This document shows positions 45,134 through 54,300 of a DNA stretch of 64,000 nt, one piece after another (positions within the stretch are counted from its first letter, which is position 1; each line of letters starts with the position of its first letter). The position numbers were made by a program, and so were the translations under genes. The notes beneath the pieces were generated by a model. It was not told the DNA's origin and made no database searches. It saw only the letters and a list, made by a program, of their open reading frames with translations. This DNA comes from Tichowtungia aerotolerans (GTDB lineage Bacteria > Verrucomicrobiota > Kiritimatiellia > Kiritimatiellales > Tichowtungiaceae), in NCBI RefSeq assembly GCF_009905215.1, contig NZ_CP047593.1, forward strand, positions 3,104,900 to 3,168,899, in the 5' to 3' direction.

Positions 45134-45523
45134 ATGAAAAAAATTCTGCTTGTAGATGATGAGGCAGCAATTCGCTCTATGTTGAGTGTGCTTCTAAAAA
45201 CGGATACGCGTTCATTTGTGGAAGCACCCAACGGGACTGTGGCTCAGGAAATCTTGGCATCCGATTCTTTCGATTTGATTATCAGTGATGTGATTATGCC
45301 GGATTGTGACGGAATTGAACTGGTGATGGCTATTCGCCGTAAGCTGCCCGAGGTCCCGGTGATTATTATGTCCGGCGGGGGGCGGGTACACGCTTCTCAT
45401 TATTTAAATTTAGCAGAAAAGCTGGGTGCGGCCCGGGTTTTTGAAAAGCCTTTTGATGCGACGGAGCTTCGCAGCACAGTTACCGAGCTTCTGGACGAAG
45501 CGGAGACGGTTCCGCAGACGTAG
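45134..45523 (+). CDS. Receiver-domain-only response regulator
   Basis: A 129-residue single receiver domain. The acidic pair in LLVDDEAAIR, the phospho-acceptor Asp52 in ISDVIMPDCDG and the Lys near 105 in VFEKPFD are all present. There is no output domain, so it works by protein interaction or in a relay. No cognate kinase is adjacent; it sits between ribE and pyrE, an odd place for signalling. Confidence 0.88.
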   Translation: MKKILLVDDEAAIRSMLSVLLKTDTRSFVEAPNGTVAQEILASDSFDLIISDVIMPDCDGIELVMAIRRKLPEVPVIIMSGGGRVHASHYLNLAEKLGAARVFEKPFDATELRSTVTELLDEAETVPQT

Positions 45524-45537
45524 GATTAGGAAATTTT

Positions 45538-46113
45538 ATGAACGACACAAATTTATTGAAACACTTTGAGGAAACAAGCGCCTTGTTGAATGGCCATTTT
45601 GAGCTTCGCTCGGGCCTGCATTCCAACCAGTTTTTCCAGTGCGCGCTGTTGCTTCAGTATCCCCGTATTGCCGGTGAAGTCTGCGCGGCATTGGTGGATA
45701 AAGTGAAGGAGGAACTGGGGCCGCTGGAAATCGATACCGTCATTGCTCCGGCTCTTGGCGGAATTTCAGTCGGGCATGAGGTGGGGCGTGCATTGGGGGT
45801 TCGGTTTATCTTTGCTGAAAAGAACGCCGACGGCGCGTTGATGATGCGACGGTTCAAGATTGAAAAAGGCGAACGGTTTCTGGTTGCTGAAGATGTGATT
45901 ACCCGCGGTGGCCGTGTGCAGGAAACCGTTAATATTGTCAAAGAGCATGGCGGCGTTGTTCAAGCTGTTGGAGTTCTGGTGGACCGCAGTGGCGGGAAAG
46001 CACAGTTTGATGCTCCGTTGGTCAGTTTGCTGAGAATGGAGCCGGTTACGTGGGATCCCGCAGAGTGTCCGTTGTGTCAGGAAGGCCAGCCTCTGGTTCA
46101 TCCCGGCAGCTGA
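45538..46113 (+). CDS. pyrE: Orotate phosphoribosyltransferase
   Basis: A 191-residue type I phosphoribosyltransferase that makes OMP from orotate and PRPP in pyrimidine synthesis. FELRSGLHSNQFFQ, APALGGISVGHEV and the PRPP loop FLVAEDVITRGGRVQET are visible. The usual VEDVxTTGG loop has Arg in place of the first Thr (ITRGG), a known variation. A short gap of 14 bases separates it from the receiver gene. Confidence 0.92.
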   Translation: MNDTNLLKHFEETSALLNGHFELRSGLHSNQFFQCALLLQYPRIAGEVCAALVDKVKEELGPLEIDTVIAPALGGISVGHEVGRALGVRFIFAEKNADGALMMRRFKIEKGERFLVAEDVITRGGRVQETVNIVKEHGGVVQAVGVLVDRSGGKAQFDAPLVSLLRMEPVTWDPAECPLCQEGQPLVHPGS

Positions 46114-46205
46114 TCGGTTTCGCTTTAAGCAGTAAAGAGTTGAGTTAGTCCGTTTTTTTTGCAAAAAATCCGGGATGCTTATTCAACTGCAACAGGAGGC
46201 TGCCG

Positions 46206-49200
46206 ATGGCCGCTGAGTCGACCAATCGTCGTTTTCTGAATCTGTTGAAGCCGCTGTGGCTTCCGGTTTCGGCAACCATTTTATGCCTGATTCTTCTTAC
46301 GGCGGTAAATATGGTTACGCCGATGCTGATAGGCACGGTGTTCAGTCGGGTTTTTCCCGAGCGCAACTGGTCTTTGCTGTGGATGATTCTGGGCGGGCTG
46401 ACCCTTCTGTTTTTGGTTCGGAACCTTCTTTTTTATCACAGCAAGTGCATCGCTGTACGTGTCGGGGAAGAGGTTTGCTTTAATCTTCGAACCCAGCTTT
46501 TTGATCGTATTCAGCAGAAAAGCCTGATTTTTACCCGCACGCAGAATCCAGGCAAGCTTTCCAGCAAGGTGATGAATGACTCCCTGAAGATTCAGGAGTT
46601 TATTCAGGGCGTAATGCCGAAGTTTATCCAGTCAGCTCTCTTGTTTGCAGGGGTGATGGTGATGATCTATGTGCTGAACTGGCAGTTGGCACTGGCTTCG
46701 ACATTTGTTCTGCCGCTGCATGTGCTGACCTACCGTTATTTCGGCGAACGTATCAAGCAGGCCAGCCGCCGTTCCCGTGAATCCATTGATTTTGCTGCCG
46801 GCAACATCGTCGAGAGTCTGGTAGGTGTGGAGGTCGTAAAAGGATTCAGCGGCGAGGAGCGTGAAAGTCAGGCTTTTAAGGATGCGATTGCTTCGTCCCG
46901 TCGCAGTCAGGTGGAAAGCCTTCGGTATGTTGCTTTGCAGAAAGTCTGGGCGGATCTGCTGGTAGGAGCCGGAATGCTTGCGCTGATCGGATTCGGGGCC
47001 TGGCAGGTGATCGGAAAGCCGGAGGGCCAATCCATGCTGGCAGGTGATTTTATTGCATTTTTCTGGTATATCCGCTTGCTGTATCCAACCGTCATTGAAC
47101 TGATGAGCAGCGGGGGAAAGCTTGCCGGTGCTCATGCCAGTGTTGAGCGCGCACTGGAACTGTTTGATGAAGTGCCACAGTCTGTGGACCGCAAAGCCGG
47201 CGGGTTGAGACCGAGTATGCGTGAAGACATTGTTTTTGAAAATGTTTCATTTGCGTTTAACCCTGAAGAGGAGGGGCTTGCTGTTATCAAAGGAGTTTCC
47301 TTTGCGGTTCGAAACGGGGACGTCTGTGCGATTACAGGTCCTTCCGGGGCCGGCAAAACCACGATGGTCAGCATGCTGCCGCTTCTGATTACTCCCGATA
47401 AGGGAACCATCCGTATTGGGGAGCACGATATCCTGTCGGTCGATCTTGCACATTTAAGGGATTCGATCGGTGTGGTATTTCAGGAATGTTTCCTGTTTAA
47501 TACGACGATTATGGAAAATCTGCGCTATGCCCGACCCGACGTCCGGATTCGCCGAATCAAAGAAATCTGCCGCCAGACCGGCGCCGATGACTTTATTCGT
47601 CAACTTCCGCAGGGCTATGACAGTATTGTTGGTGAAAACGGGATTACACTTTCCCGTGGCCAGAAACAAATGATCACCTTGACGCGAGCAGTTATTAAAA
47701 ATCCGGAAATACTGATTCTCGATGAAGCGACTGCTTCGCTGGATCCTTCTTTAGAATCATATGTGATTCCCACAATTCTGGATCTTATGAAAGGACGGAC
47801 GACGCTTATGATCACGCACAATCCCAGACTGCTTGAACACGCTGATTGCGAACTGATTCTTGACGATGGGCAGGTCGCATCGTTTAATCAGCTGCGTAGA
47901 CCGTCTGCACGACCATTTGGATCGAAAGCCGGAAAAACAGTGGCTGCAGCTCTCGTTGCCGGATGCATTGCTTTTGGGTTGCTGCCGCAAACCGCTCGCG
48001 GCGGAGAGATGATCAGCCGGCGCGTGCGACTCAGCTACATTGCTCCGGAGCGTTGTGTCCAAATGCTCCAGTTGTACGGGATTTCTATCGGGCAGGCAGG
48101 CAAGCCGGTGAATGCGAAAACGCTTCCTACAGTGGTTGCCCAGCCTTCCACTCCAGCTCATGATTTACTCCCTAAAATGGGGACCGGGTTTAAACCTACA
48201 GATTCGGATCCCATTGGAGATCTTTTAGTCTTTTATGATGAAGATAAGCCCGAGCAGTTCAGCCGGGTTCAGACGGTGATTCGCCGGGATATCGACCTTC
48301 CGGCCCGTCAGATTATGCTGGAAGCGATGGTGATGGAGATTTCCGAGGATTCGATTGACCGACTGGGAGTGGAATGGTCCCGGGATATTTCTTCAGGGGG
48401 GGACGTCGAATTTGGAGCGGGGCTGGGAGATATTACCGGCCAGTTAACAGTTAATGTGGATGATATTTTTTATGATTTCAATATGAAGCTTCGCGCACTG
48501 ATCCGTGAAGGTGAGGCGGAAATTATTTCCCGGCCCAGTGTGCTGACGCTAAATAACCGCATGGCTTTCATCAACGTGTCCGATTTAGTGCCGGTTGCCC
48601 AATCAAAGTATCACGGTAATCAGGCAATCAGCACGGTGGATTTTAAAGATAAAGAGGTCGGTATCCAGCTGGCTATCCGTCCCCGGATTAATGAAGACGG
48701 TAAAGAGGTCAGTCTGCAGGTGAACGCAGTTGTTTCTGCCGTGGTTGCCGGAGAGGATGTCGAGGTTAAAAAGGATGATGATGTGGTTGCCAGCAGTCCG
48801 ACCATTTCGGTTCGTGAGGTCAAAACCTATGCTCGCATTGCCAACAATACTCCATTTATTATCGGTGGACTGATCGCCAAAGATGATACTAGCACTCGCG
48901 ACCGGGTGCCGGTTCTCGGGGCTATTCCGTATCTGGGGAAACTGTTTCGTTTCGAATCCATTACAGAAGTGAAGCGGGAAGTGATTATTGTCATTACGCC
49001 GTTTGTTCTTCCGGAGGCGGATGGCCTGCGGTCTGATCAGCAGATTGTGGGACGCAACCTGCCTCAGGATGAGGATCAATTCGATTCTATTGGTAACCGT
49101 CTGTTCCGAGATGCCTACCGCATTCGTGAAGAGGATGTGTATGATCTAGACTTCCTTGTTTCCAACGAAGAACTTATGCGTCTGCAAACGCTGGCCGATC

Positions 49201-50039
49201 AGGCTGCCTCCGGCAATTTGACAATGAAGGAGACATACCCTTACAGCCACTTTGTAAACGGAAAGATCCCGGGCGAGCAGGTCCTTGTTTATCGTCAGAT
49301 CTATTCGGTCATTCGCCGGATTGGTTTGGATAAACAGGTCGATACAGATCATCTGATTTTCTTTAAAAAGACTCCTGACCAGTCAACGGGGTTTGATGTG
49401 GTGTTTCTCGGCAAATTCCTGCAGAAGGAGGCAGAGCGGATTTGGACGAAAAATCATCCGGATGAACGCTGTCCCGAGGATATCTGGGAGGCGCTTGGCG
49501 ATCATGCGATCGCTCTGACCTATACCAACCGCAAAAAAGAAGCGGATGCCGCTGAGATTATGTTTGAGGAGGTGCCGGATGTTCAGATTGTTCCCTGCAC
49601 AAGTCGGGAGGAATTTGATCGCTTGCTCTGGGACCTCAATCAGCCGGATGAGCAGGGGCGTGGGCGAGGGACTATTCTCCTGCACACGGAGCGGGATCTG
49701 CAGCGTGTGAAGCAGGCCATTGTGCTGCGTGAAGCCATCGACCTCAATGGAACCGGTGACACGATGACTCTTGCTAACTTCAGCACAGGTCGGTTGCTGT
49801 TGTTGCCGGATCGCGATGATAACCAGGTTGATTTGATCGGAGGGAACATAGCCCGTCTGTTCCTGACTACGGACCGTTATTATGACCTTCTTCGAGAATC
49901 TCTGCGCACCGATATGGATGCTTTGCGGAACGCACTTAACCTGTCACCGAAGTCGCAGGCGGCCCCTGCGAAACCAGCTCCAGCACCTAAGGCAGAACCG
50001 AAGCCTGTTCCCAAAGAGGACGCGAAGCCGGCCTCTTAG
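46206..50039 (+). CDS. ABC exporter-secretin fusion protein
   Basis: A single open frame of 1277 codons, with AGGAGG just upstream. Residues about 1-320 are a six-helix ABC exporter membrane domain. Residues 340-560 are its ATPase (Walker A GPSGAGKTT 378-386, signature LSRGQ 482-486, Walker B ILILDE 502-507, H-loop His538). Residues 573-599 form a signal-peptide-like helix (VAAALVAGCIAFGLLPQTARG). Residues about 600-935 are a secretin domain, with SRPSVLTLNN and VPVLGAIPYLGKLFRFES. Residues 940-1277 are unrecognised and end in a Pro/Ala/Lys tail. Topology is consistent: the ATPase is inside and the secretin outside. An in-frame GTG at 47940 could also start the secretin part alone. The fusion could instead be a processed polyprotein. 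Confidence 0.88.
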   Translation: MAAESTNRRFLNLLKPLWLPVSATILCLILLTAVNMVTPMLIGTVFSRVFPERNWSLLWMILGGLTLLFLVRNLLFYHSKCIAVRVGEEVCFNLRTQLFDRIQQKSLIFTRTQNPGKLSSKVMNDSLKIQEFIQGVMPKFIQSALLFAGVMVMIYVLNWQLALASTFVLPLHVLTYRYFGERIKQASRRSRESIDFAAGNIVESLVGVEVVKGFSGEERESQAFKDAIASSRRSQVESLRYVALQKVWADLLVGAGMLALIGFGAWQVIGKPEGQSMLAGDFIAFFWYIRLLYPTVIELMSSGGKLAGAHASVERALELFDEVPQSVDRKAGGLRPSMREDIVFENVSFAFNPEEEGLAVIKGVSFAVRNGDVCAITGPSGAGKTTMVSMLPLLITPDKGTIRIGEHDILSVDLAHLRDSIGVVFQECFLFNTTIMENLRYARPDVRIRRIKEICRQTGADDFIRQLPQGYDSIVGENGITLSRGQKQMITLTRAVIKNPEILILDEATASLDPSLESYVIPTILDLMKGRTTLMITHNPRLLEHADCELILDDGQVASFNQLRRPSARPFGSKAGKTVAAALVAGCIAFGLLPQTARGGEMISRRVRLSYIAPERCVQMLQLYGISIGQAGKPVNAKTLPTVVAQPSTPAHDLLPKMGTGFKPTDSDPIGDLLVFYDEDKPEQFSRVQTVIRRDIDLPARQIMLEAMVMEISEDSIDRLGVEWSRDISSGGDVEFGAGLGDITGQLTVNVDDIFYDFNMKLRALIREGEAEIISRPSVLTLNNRMAFINVSDLVPVAQSKYHGNQAISTVDFKDKEVGIQLAIRPRINEDGKEVSLQVNAVVSAVVAGEDVEVKKDDDVVASSPTISVREVKTYARIANNTPFIIGGLIAKDDTSTRDRVPVLGAIPYLGKLFRFESITEVKREVIIVITPFVLPEADGLRSDQQIVGRNLPQDEDQFDSIGNRLFRDAYRIREEDVYDLDFLVSNEELMRLQTLADQAASGNLTMKETYPYSHFVNGKIPGEQVLVYRQIYSVIRRIGLDKQVDTDHLIFFKKTPDQSTGFDVVFLGKFLQKEAERIWTKNHPDERCPEDIWEALGDHAIALTYTNRKKEADAAEIMFEEVPDVQIVPCTSREEFDRLLWDLNQPDEQGRGRGTILLHTERDLQRVKQAIVLREAIDLNGTGDTMTLANFSTGRLLLLPDRDDNQVDLIGGNIARLFLTTDRYYDLLRESLRTDMDALRNALNLSPKSQAAPAKPAPAPKAEPKPVPKEDAKPAS

Positions 50040-50210
50040 TCTCTGGCCGATATAAAGCGGTCGATAATTGTGAGCAGTTTTTTCAGCTTTTTCGGCTTGT
50101 GTTGGCGGTTGGTTGGCAGATTATTCCATTCATTTTTCAGTTGTCGCTTTCCGGTTCCGGGCGTATTCTCTCCGCTCATTTTTGTTCTAAAACCTAGAGG
50201 AATCCGAATT

Positions 50211-50912
50211 ATGGCACATCCGCTTGAAGCCCTGCTGGCCCTTCAGCAGAAAGACCGCAAAATTGCAAAATTAGAGCGAGAGATTAATGATATTCCGGCG
50301 CGCAAAGCTGAAGTGGAAACCCAGCTCGATCAAGCCAAGGCAAAACTTGCAGCTGTTCGCGAAGAGCATGTAGGTGTCCAGTCCGATCTCAAACAGCTTG
50401 AGGTGGAAGCGGAAGCTCATAAAGAGAAGATTACCCGTTATAAACAGCAGCAGATGGAGGCCCAGAACAACGACCAGTACCGTGCTTTGCTGATCGAGGT
50501 GGCCAATGAAGAAAAAGCGGTTTCAGATCTGGAAGATCGCGAAATTCAATTGATGGAACAGCTTGAGCTTTCCAAAAAAGCGATTGATGAACGCGAAGCG
50601 GAAATGAAAGAGGAAGAAAACGGCATTCGTGACGAACAGGATATGCTGATGGAGCGCCTTGAAGAAGTTCAGGAAGATCTGGAAGCCCAAAAAGAAAAAC
50701 GCGCTAAAATGGCTGCTGAAGTGGAACCGAGACTTCTTTCCCGCTATGAACGCATTTTGGCCAATAAACGCGATTTTGCTGTTGTCCGTGTTGAAAACGG
50801 ACATTGTCGTGGTTGCAATATGAAACTGCCGCCGCAGGTGGTTAACGACGCCATTAATCCCGCCAAACTGGTTTCATGCAACTACTGCGGTCGATTGCTG
50901 ATTAATATCTGA
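50211..50912 (+). CDS. Coiled-coil C4-type zinc-ribbon protein
   Basis: A 233-residue protein: a long coiled coil rich in Glu/Lys (about residues 10-190), then a zinc ribbon with CRGCNMKLPP and CNYCGRLL. This layout is that of the DUF164/zf-RING_7 family, proposed to bind nucleic acid. ATG 50211 with AGAGGA upstream is preferred to 50070. It follows the fusion gene by 171 bases that contain no recognised gene; a terminator lies downstream. Confidence 0.85.
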   Translation: MAHPLEALLALQQKDRKIAKLEREINDIPARKAEVETQLDQAKAKLAAVREEHVGVQSDLKQLEVEAEAHKEKITRYKQQQMEAQNNDQYRALLIEVANEEKAVSDLEDREIQLMEQLELSKKAIDEREAEMKEEENGIRDEQDMLMERLEEVQEDLEAQKEKRAKMAAEVEPRLLSRYERILANKRDFAVVRVENGHCRGCNMKLPPQVVNDAINPAKLVSCNYCGRLLINI

Positions 50913-50941
50913 TTCCACGACCGCTGATTATCACAAATCGG

Positions 50942-50990
50942 AAAACTGCAACCGCTTCCCGACAGGGTTTATAACGGTTGCAGTTTTTTT
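50942..50990 (+). terminator. Rho-independent terminator
   Basis: A 13-bp stem AAAACTGCAACCG/CGGTTGCAGTTTT with a 20-base loop and a T run. It ends the zinc-ribbon gene before the polysaccharide-degradation cluster. Confidence 0.85.
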
Positions 50991-51024
50991 ATGCCGCAGT
51001 GTCTTTGCGGTTGATTTTTCCTTC

Positions 51025-51045
51025 ACCTAGAGGTTTCTCCAGTAG
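51025..51045 (+). promoter_or_regulatory. Shared 21-bp motif upstream of the first sulfatase gene
   Basis: ACCTAGAG-G-TTTC-T-CCAGTAG, identical in 19 of 21 positions to 63544-63564. A TTATAC box lies about 25 bases downstream. It contains an imperfect dyad CTAGAG/CTCCAG. It could be the binding site of the NarL-type regulator at 62627, an inference. Confidence 0.55.
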
Positions 51046-51146
51046 ATTCTTGGAGCCTGTTTTCGGCACATTATACCCCGTAGTCAGGTAGCGTGTGTCT
51101 GGATTTGGTCTGCACCGATTATCTGTCGATATACTGGAGATCCAAG

Positions 51147-52694
51147 ATGAATATAGTGAAGACAATGAGCCTGCTGGTGCCGATCGTGGCTGGATCAGCT
51201 TTTGCCGATAAGCCCAATATTCTTTTTATTTATGGCGATGACATCGGCTACGGCGATTTCGGGTGTTATGGCGCAGAGGGAGTGGATACTCCAAATATTG
51301 ATCGGGTTGCAGAGCAGGGCGTTCGGTTCCTGTCCGGTTACTGCACTGCGGCAACCTGCACGCCGTCACGCTACTCACTGCTGACCGGAGAGTATGCGTT
51401 TCGCAATCAGTCCGCAAAAATCCTGCCGGGGAATGCTCCTCTGATCATTGATCCGGCCCGGCCGACCATTGCCGCTTTTCTGCGTGACAACGGATATGCC
51501 ACTGCTCTGTCTGGTAAATGGCATCTGGGACTGGGCTCGGCAACTGAGCCGCTGGACTGGAATGGACAGATCAAACCCGGCCCGAAGGAAGTCGGTTTTG
51601 AGTATTCATTCCATATGGCAGCCACAGCCGACCGCGTTCCATCGGTCTATATTCGGGATGGCCGGATCGTCAACCTTGATCCGGCGGACCCGGTGCGGGT
51701 GAATTACAAAGGGAAGGTCGGAAATGACCCGACCGGAACCTCTCATCCTCAGCTCTTGCGGATGCAGGCCGACGAACAGCACTCCTGTACGATTGTCAAC
51801 GGTATCAGCCGTATCGGGTATATGAGCGGCGGACATCAGGCGCGTTTCCGGGATGAAGATATGGCGGATACCTATCTGTCCGAAGCCATGCAGTTTATCC
51901 GCAAACACAAAGAGAATCCCTTTTTCCTTTATTTTGCTCCGAATGAAAGCCATGTGCCGCGCGTAGTGCATCCACGTTTTCAGGGTTCATCTGCGCTCGG
52001 TCCGCGCGGGGATGCTTTGGCGCTGTTTGACTGGTGTGTCGGCCGGCTGGTCGAAACTCTGAAAGAAACCGGGCAGTATAAGAATACTTTGATTTTTATT
52101 TCTTCAGATAATGGTCCGGTTCTGTTCGACGGCTACTGGGACGGGGCGCTGGAAAAAAATGGTGACCACAGGCCGGCCGGGCCATGGCGCGGCGGAAAGT
52201 ACAGCCGGTGGGAGGGCGGAACCCGTGTGCCGTTCATTGTTTCCTGGCCGGACCGCTCTACGCCCGGTATTTCACAAGCCATGGTGAGTCAGGTCGACCT
52301 GTACGCCTCGATTGCCGCGCTGATCGGTCAGCCGATGCCGGATAATGCCGGACAGGATGGTCAGAACCTGCTGCCTGCTCTGCTGGGAGAGACCGATCAG
52401 GGTCGCGATTATGTCATCGAAGAAGCGCTCTCGCAGATTGCCGTTCGCAAAGACAACTGGAAATATGTTCCGCCGGGCAGCGTGACTGAACGCGGAGGAG
52501 TCGACGAATGGGTTAAGACTGATGTGCCGGAACCGGGGATGCTGTTCCATCTTGCGGAAGATCCCGGAGAAACGCGTGATCTCGCCCATGTCTATCCGGA
52601 TAAAGTCGACGAGCTTCGCCAGATTATCTACGATATTGCGCCGGACAAAGTCAGTGGTCCGAGGCTGCTGAATAAGAATCAATTGGGGTTTTGA
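51147..52694 (+). CDS. Sulfatase, type I (formylglycine) family
   Basis: A 515-residue secreted arylsulfatase-like enzyme. A signal peptide (residues 1-20) is followed by NILFIYGDDIGYGDFGCYG, the metal-binding Asp pair. The C-T-P-S-R motif is at residues 71-75, with Cys71 the predicted formylglycine. SGKWHLG and SDNGPV are later active-site elements. It removes sulfate esters from glycans. ATG 51147 with TGGAGA upstream is chosen. It is first in an operon with a beta-helix protein, an esterase and a GH50-like enzyme. No formylglycine-generating enzyme is in the window. Confidence 0.93.
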   Translation: MNIVKTMSLLVPIVAGSAFADKPNILFIYGDDIGYGDFGCYGAEGVDTPNIDRVAEQGVRFLSGYCTAATCTPSRYSLLTGEYAFRNQSAKILPGNAPLIIDPARPTIAAFLRDNGYATALSGKWHLGLGSATEPLDWNGQIKPGPKEVGFEYSFHMAATADRVPSVYIRDGRIVNLDPADPVRVNYKGKVGNDPTGTSHPQLLRMQADEQHSCTIVNGISRIGYMSGGHQARFRDEDMADTYLSEAMQFIRKHKENPFFLYFAPNESHVPRVVHPRFQGSSALGPRGDALALFDWCVGRLVETLKETGQYKNTLIFISSDNGPVLFDGYWDGALEKNGDHRPAGPWRGGKYSRWEGGTRVPFIVSWPDRSTPGISQAMVSQVDLYASIAALIGQPMPDNAGQDGQNLLPALLGETDQGRDYVIEEALSQIAVRKDNWKYVPPGSVTERGGVDEWVKTDVPEPGMLFHLAEDPGETRDLAHVYPDKVDELRQIIYDIAPDKVSGPRLLNKNQLGF

Positions 52695-52706
52695 TTGGAA
52701 CGTTCA

Positions 52707-54284
52707 ATGACCTGTAGAAAACTTGTTTTCGTTTTACTTTTAGCCGGTGCATTCGCATCGGCTGACACCTATTATGTCGACAGCGAATCGGGAGACGATC
52801 AGCAAAGCGGGACCTCTGAAGCAGGTGCATGGAAAAGCCTTGCTCGGATTGGTGAGTCAACACTGGCTGCAGGGGATCAGCTGCTGCTCAAACGCGGATG
52901 CCGGTTTGAAGGCGCTTTGAAAATATCCGTAACCGGAACCGAAAAAGATCCGGTTGTAATTGGTGCTTACGGCAACGGTCCGGCGCCGGTTATTGATGCA
53001 AAAGGATATCCGGCCGGAATCTGCCTGGTTAAGTCTCATTATGTGACAGTTAAAGATCTGGAAATCTCTGCTGATGGCGGCAGTGTGGGCACCGGTCAAA
53101 AAGACAGACGCTACGGCGTCTATGTGCAGGGAATCTGGGGAGGCACATCGCACATCACACTTGATAACCTGACCATTTATAAAATTTATCCGGAGACCGG
53201 ATCCAAGCATGAGGGAATTAATCCCACCAGTTACATCGGTACCGGTATTCTGATTCAAGGTGGAGAAAAGATTTCCTCGACCGGCTTTGTCGTTAAAAAC
53301 TGTCGAATCTCCGATGTCGGCTTTAAAGCAATAGAATTGAAAAACATTGAGCAGGTCGACGTGCTTGATAATTTTATGAAGGATATCGGAGGGCCTGCCA
53401 TCCAGCCTGGAAACGTGAATGACCTGGTTGTGCGCGGCAACACCGTAGACGGTTCCGGTTCCTTTAAAGATCCGCGCATGCACGGACGGGGCAGTGGAAT
53501 CTGGCCATGGACCTGCAGCCGGGTCCTGATCGAAAAAAACCGTTTTATGCATGCTCGCGGTCCCGGCGATTCCTGTGGAATTCACATCGATTTCAACTGC
53601 AGTGATGTGGTTGTTCAATACAATCTCAGTGTGGATAATGAAGGCGGATTTGTTGAGATTCTCGGCAACAATCACAACTGTGCCTATCGCTACAATATCA
53701 GCATTAATGACGGTGCGAGGGTGAAAGGTATAGACGGAGCCTTTCAGGAAGGAAAAATTCTCTGGACCAGCGGTTTTGTCGGTTCTAAAAAAGAAAAACA
53801 CGGGCCGTATAATTCATACATCTACAACAATACGGTTTATATTAAAGAGGGCAGCCGTTCCTGTTTTTCATTCACGCCAACCACCGACGGTTTGCTGGTG
53901 GCCAACAATATCTTCTACATTCTGGGACAAACCAGAAATGTGTCGGGAGATCAGACATGGGGAAAGTTTAAAACCAAAGGACCGATGCAGCGGGCGGTCA
54001 TAGAGAACAACCTGTATGCACGCCTGGCATCCTGGCCGGCTGATCTGGAATTCCGAGAAACAGATATGACAATCGGTGACCCGCAGTTTGCCCGTCCCGG
54101 CGGCCTGAATCCGGAAGATTATATTCCGCAGAATGCCGGGCTGATCCGTAATCAAGGAACCCGGATTAAACAACTGGCCGGTGATGAGGTCGGTCTGCGG
54201 ATTGGTCTGGATGTGAAAGAAGACTTTTTCGGAAACCCCATTGTTGGAAATCCTGATCTCGGAGCGGTGGAGATGATCCGTTGA
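52707..54284 (+). CDS. Secreted right-handed beta-helix protein (lyase-like)
   Basis: About 525 residues with a signal peptide ending FASA-DTYY. The whole mature part reads as parallel beta-helix turns (FVVKNCRISDV, VVRGNTVDGSG, VVQYNLSVDNEG, YIYNNTVYIK). Its N-terminus (YYVDSESGDD) resembles that of the beta-helix protein at 10384 (YYVSSTRSGR), so the two are probably paralogues used in synthesis and breakdown. A polysaccharide lyase or sulfated-glycan hydrolase role is likely from context; catalytic residues are not assigned. Confidence 0.75.
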   Translation: MTCRKLVFVLLLAGAFASADTYYVDSESGDDQQSGTSEAGAWKSLARIGESTLAAGDQLLLKRGCRFEGALKISVTGTEKDPVVIGAYGNGPAPVIDAKGYPAGICLVKSHYVTVKDLEISADGGSVGTGQKDRRYGVYVQGIWGGTSHITLDNLTIYKIYPETGSKHEGINPTSYIGTGILIQGGEKISSTGFVVKNCRISDVGFKAIELKNIEQVDVLDNFMKDIGGPAIQPGNVNDLVVRGNTVDGSGSFKDPRMHGRGSGIWPWTCSRVLIEKNRFMHARGPGDSCGIHIDFNCSDVVVQYNLSVDNEGGFVEILGNNHNCAYRYNISINDGARVKGIDGAFQEGKILWTSGFVGSKKEKHGPYNSYIYNNTVYIKEGSRSCFSFTPTTDGLLVANNIFYILGQTRNVSGDQTWGKFKTKGPMQRAVIENNLYARLASWPADLEFRETDMTIGDPQFARPGGLNPEDYIPQNAGLIRNQGTRIKQLAGDEVGLRIGLDVKEDFFGNPIVGNPDLGAVEMIR

Positions 54285-54300
54285 TTCGCAGAAAGGAAAA

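Noticed and set aside
50189-50207. A third copy of the ACCTAGAGG motif before the zinc-ribbon gene
   Set aside because: Only the first nine bases match, and they coincide with the ribosome-binding site.
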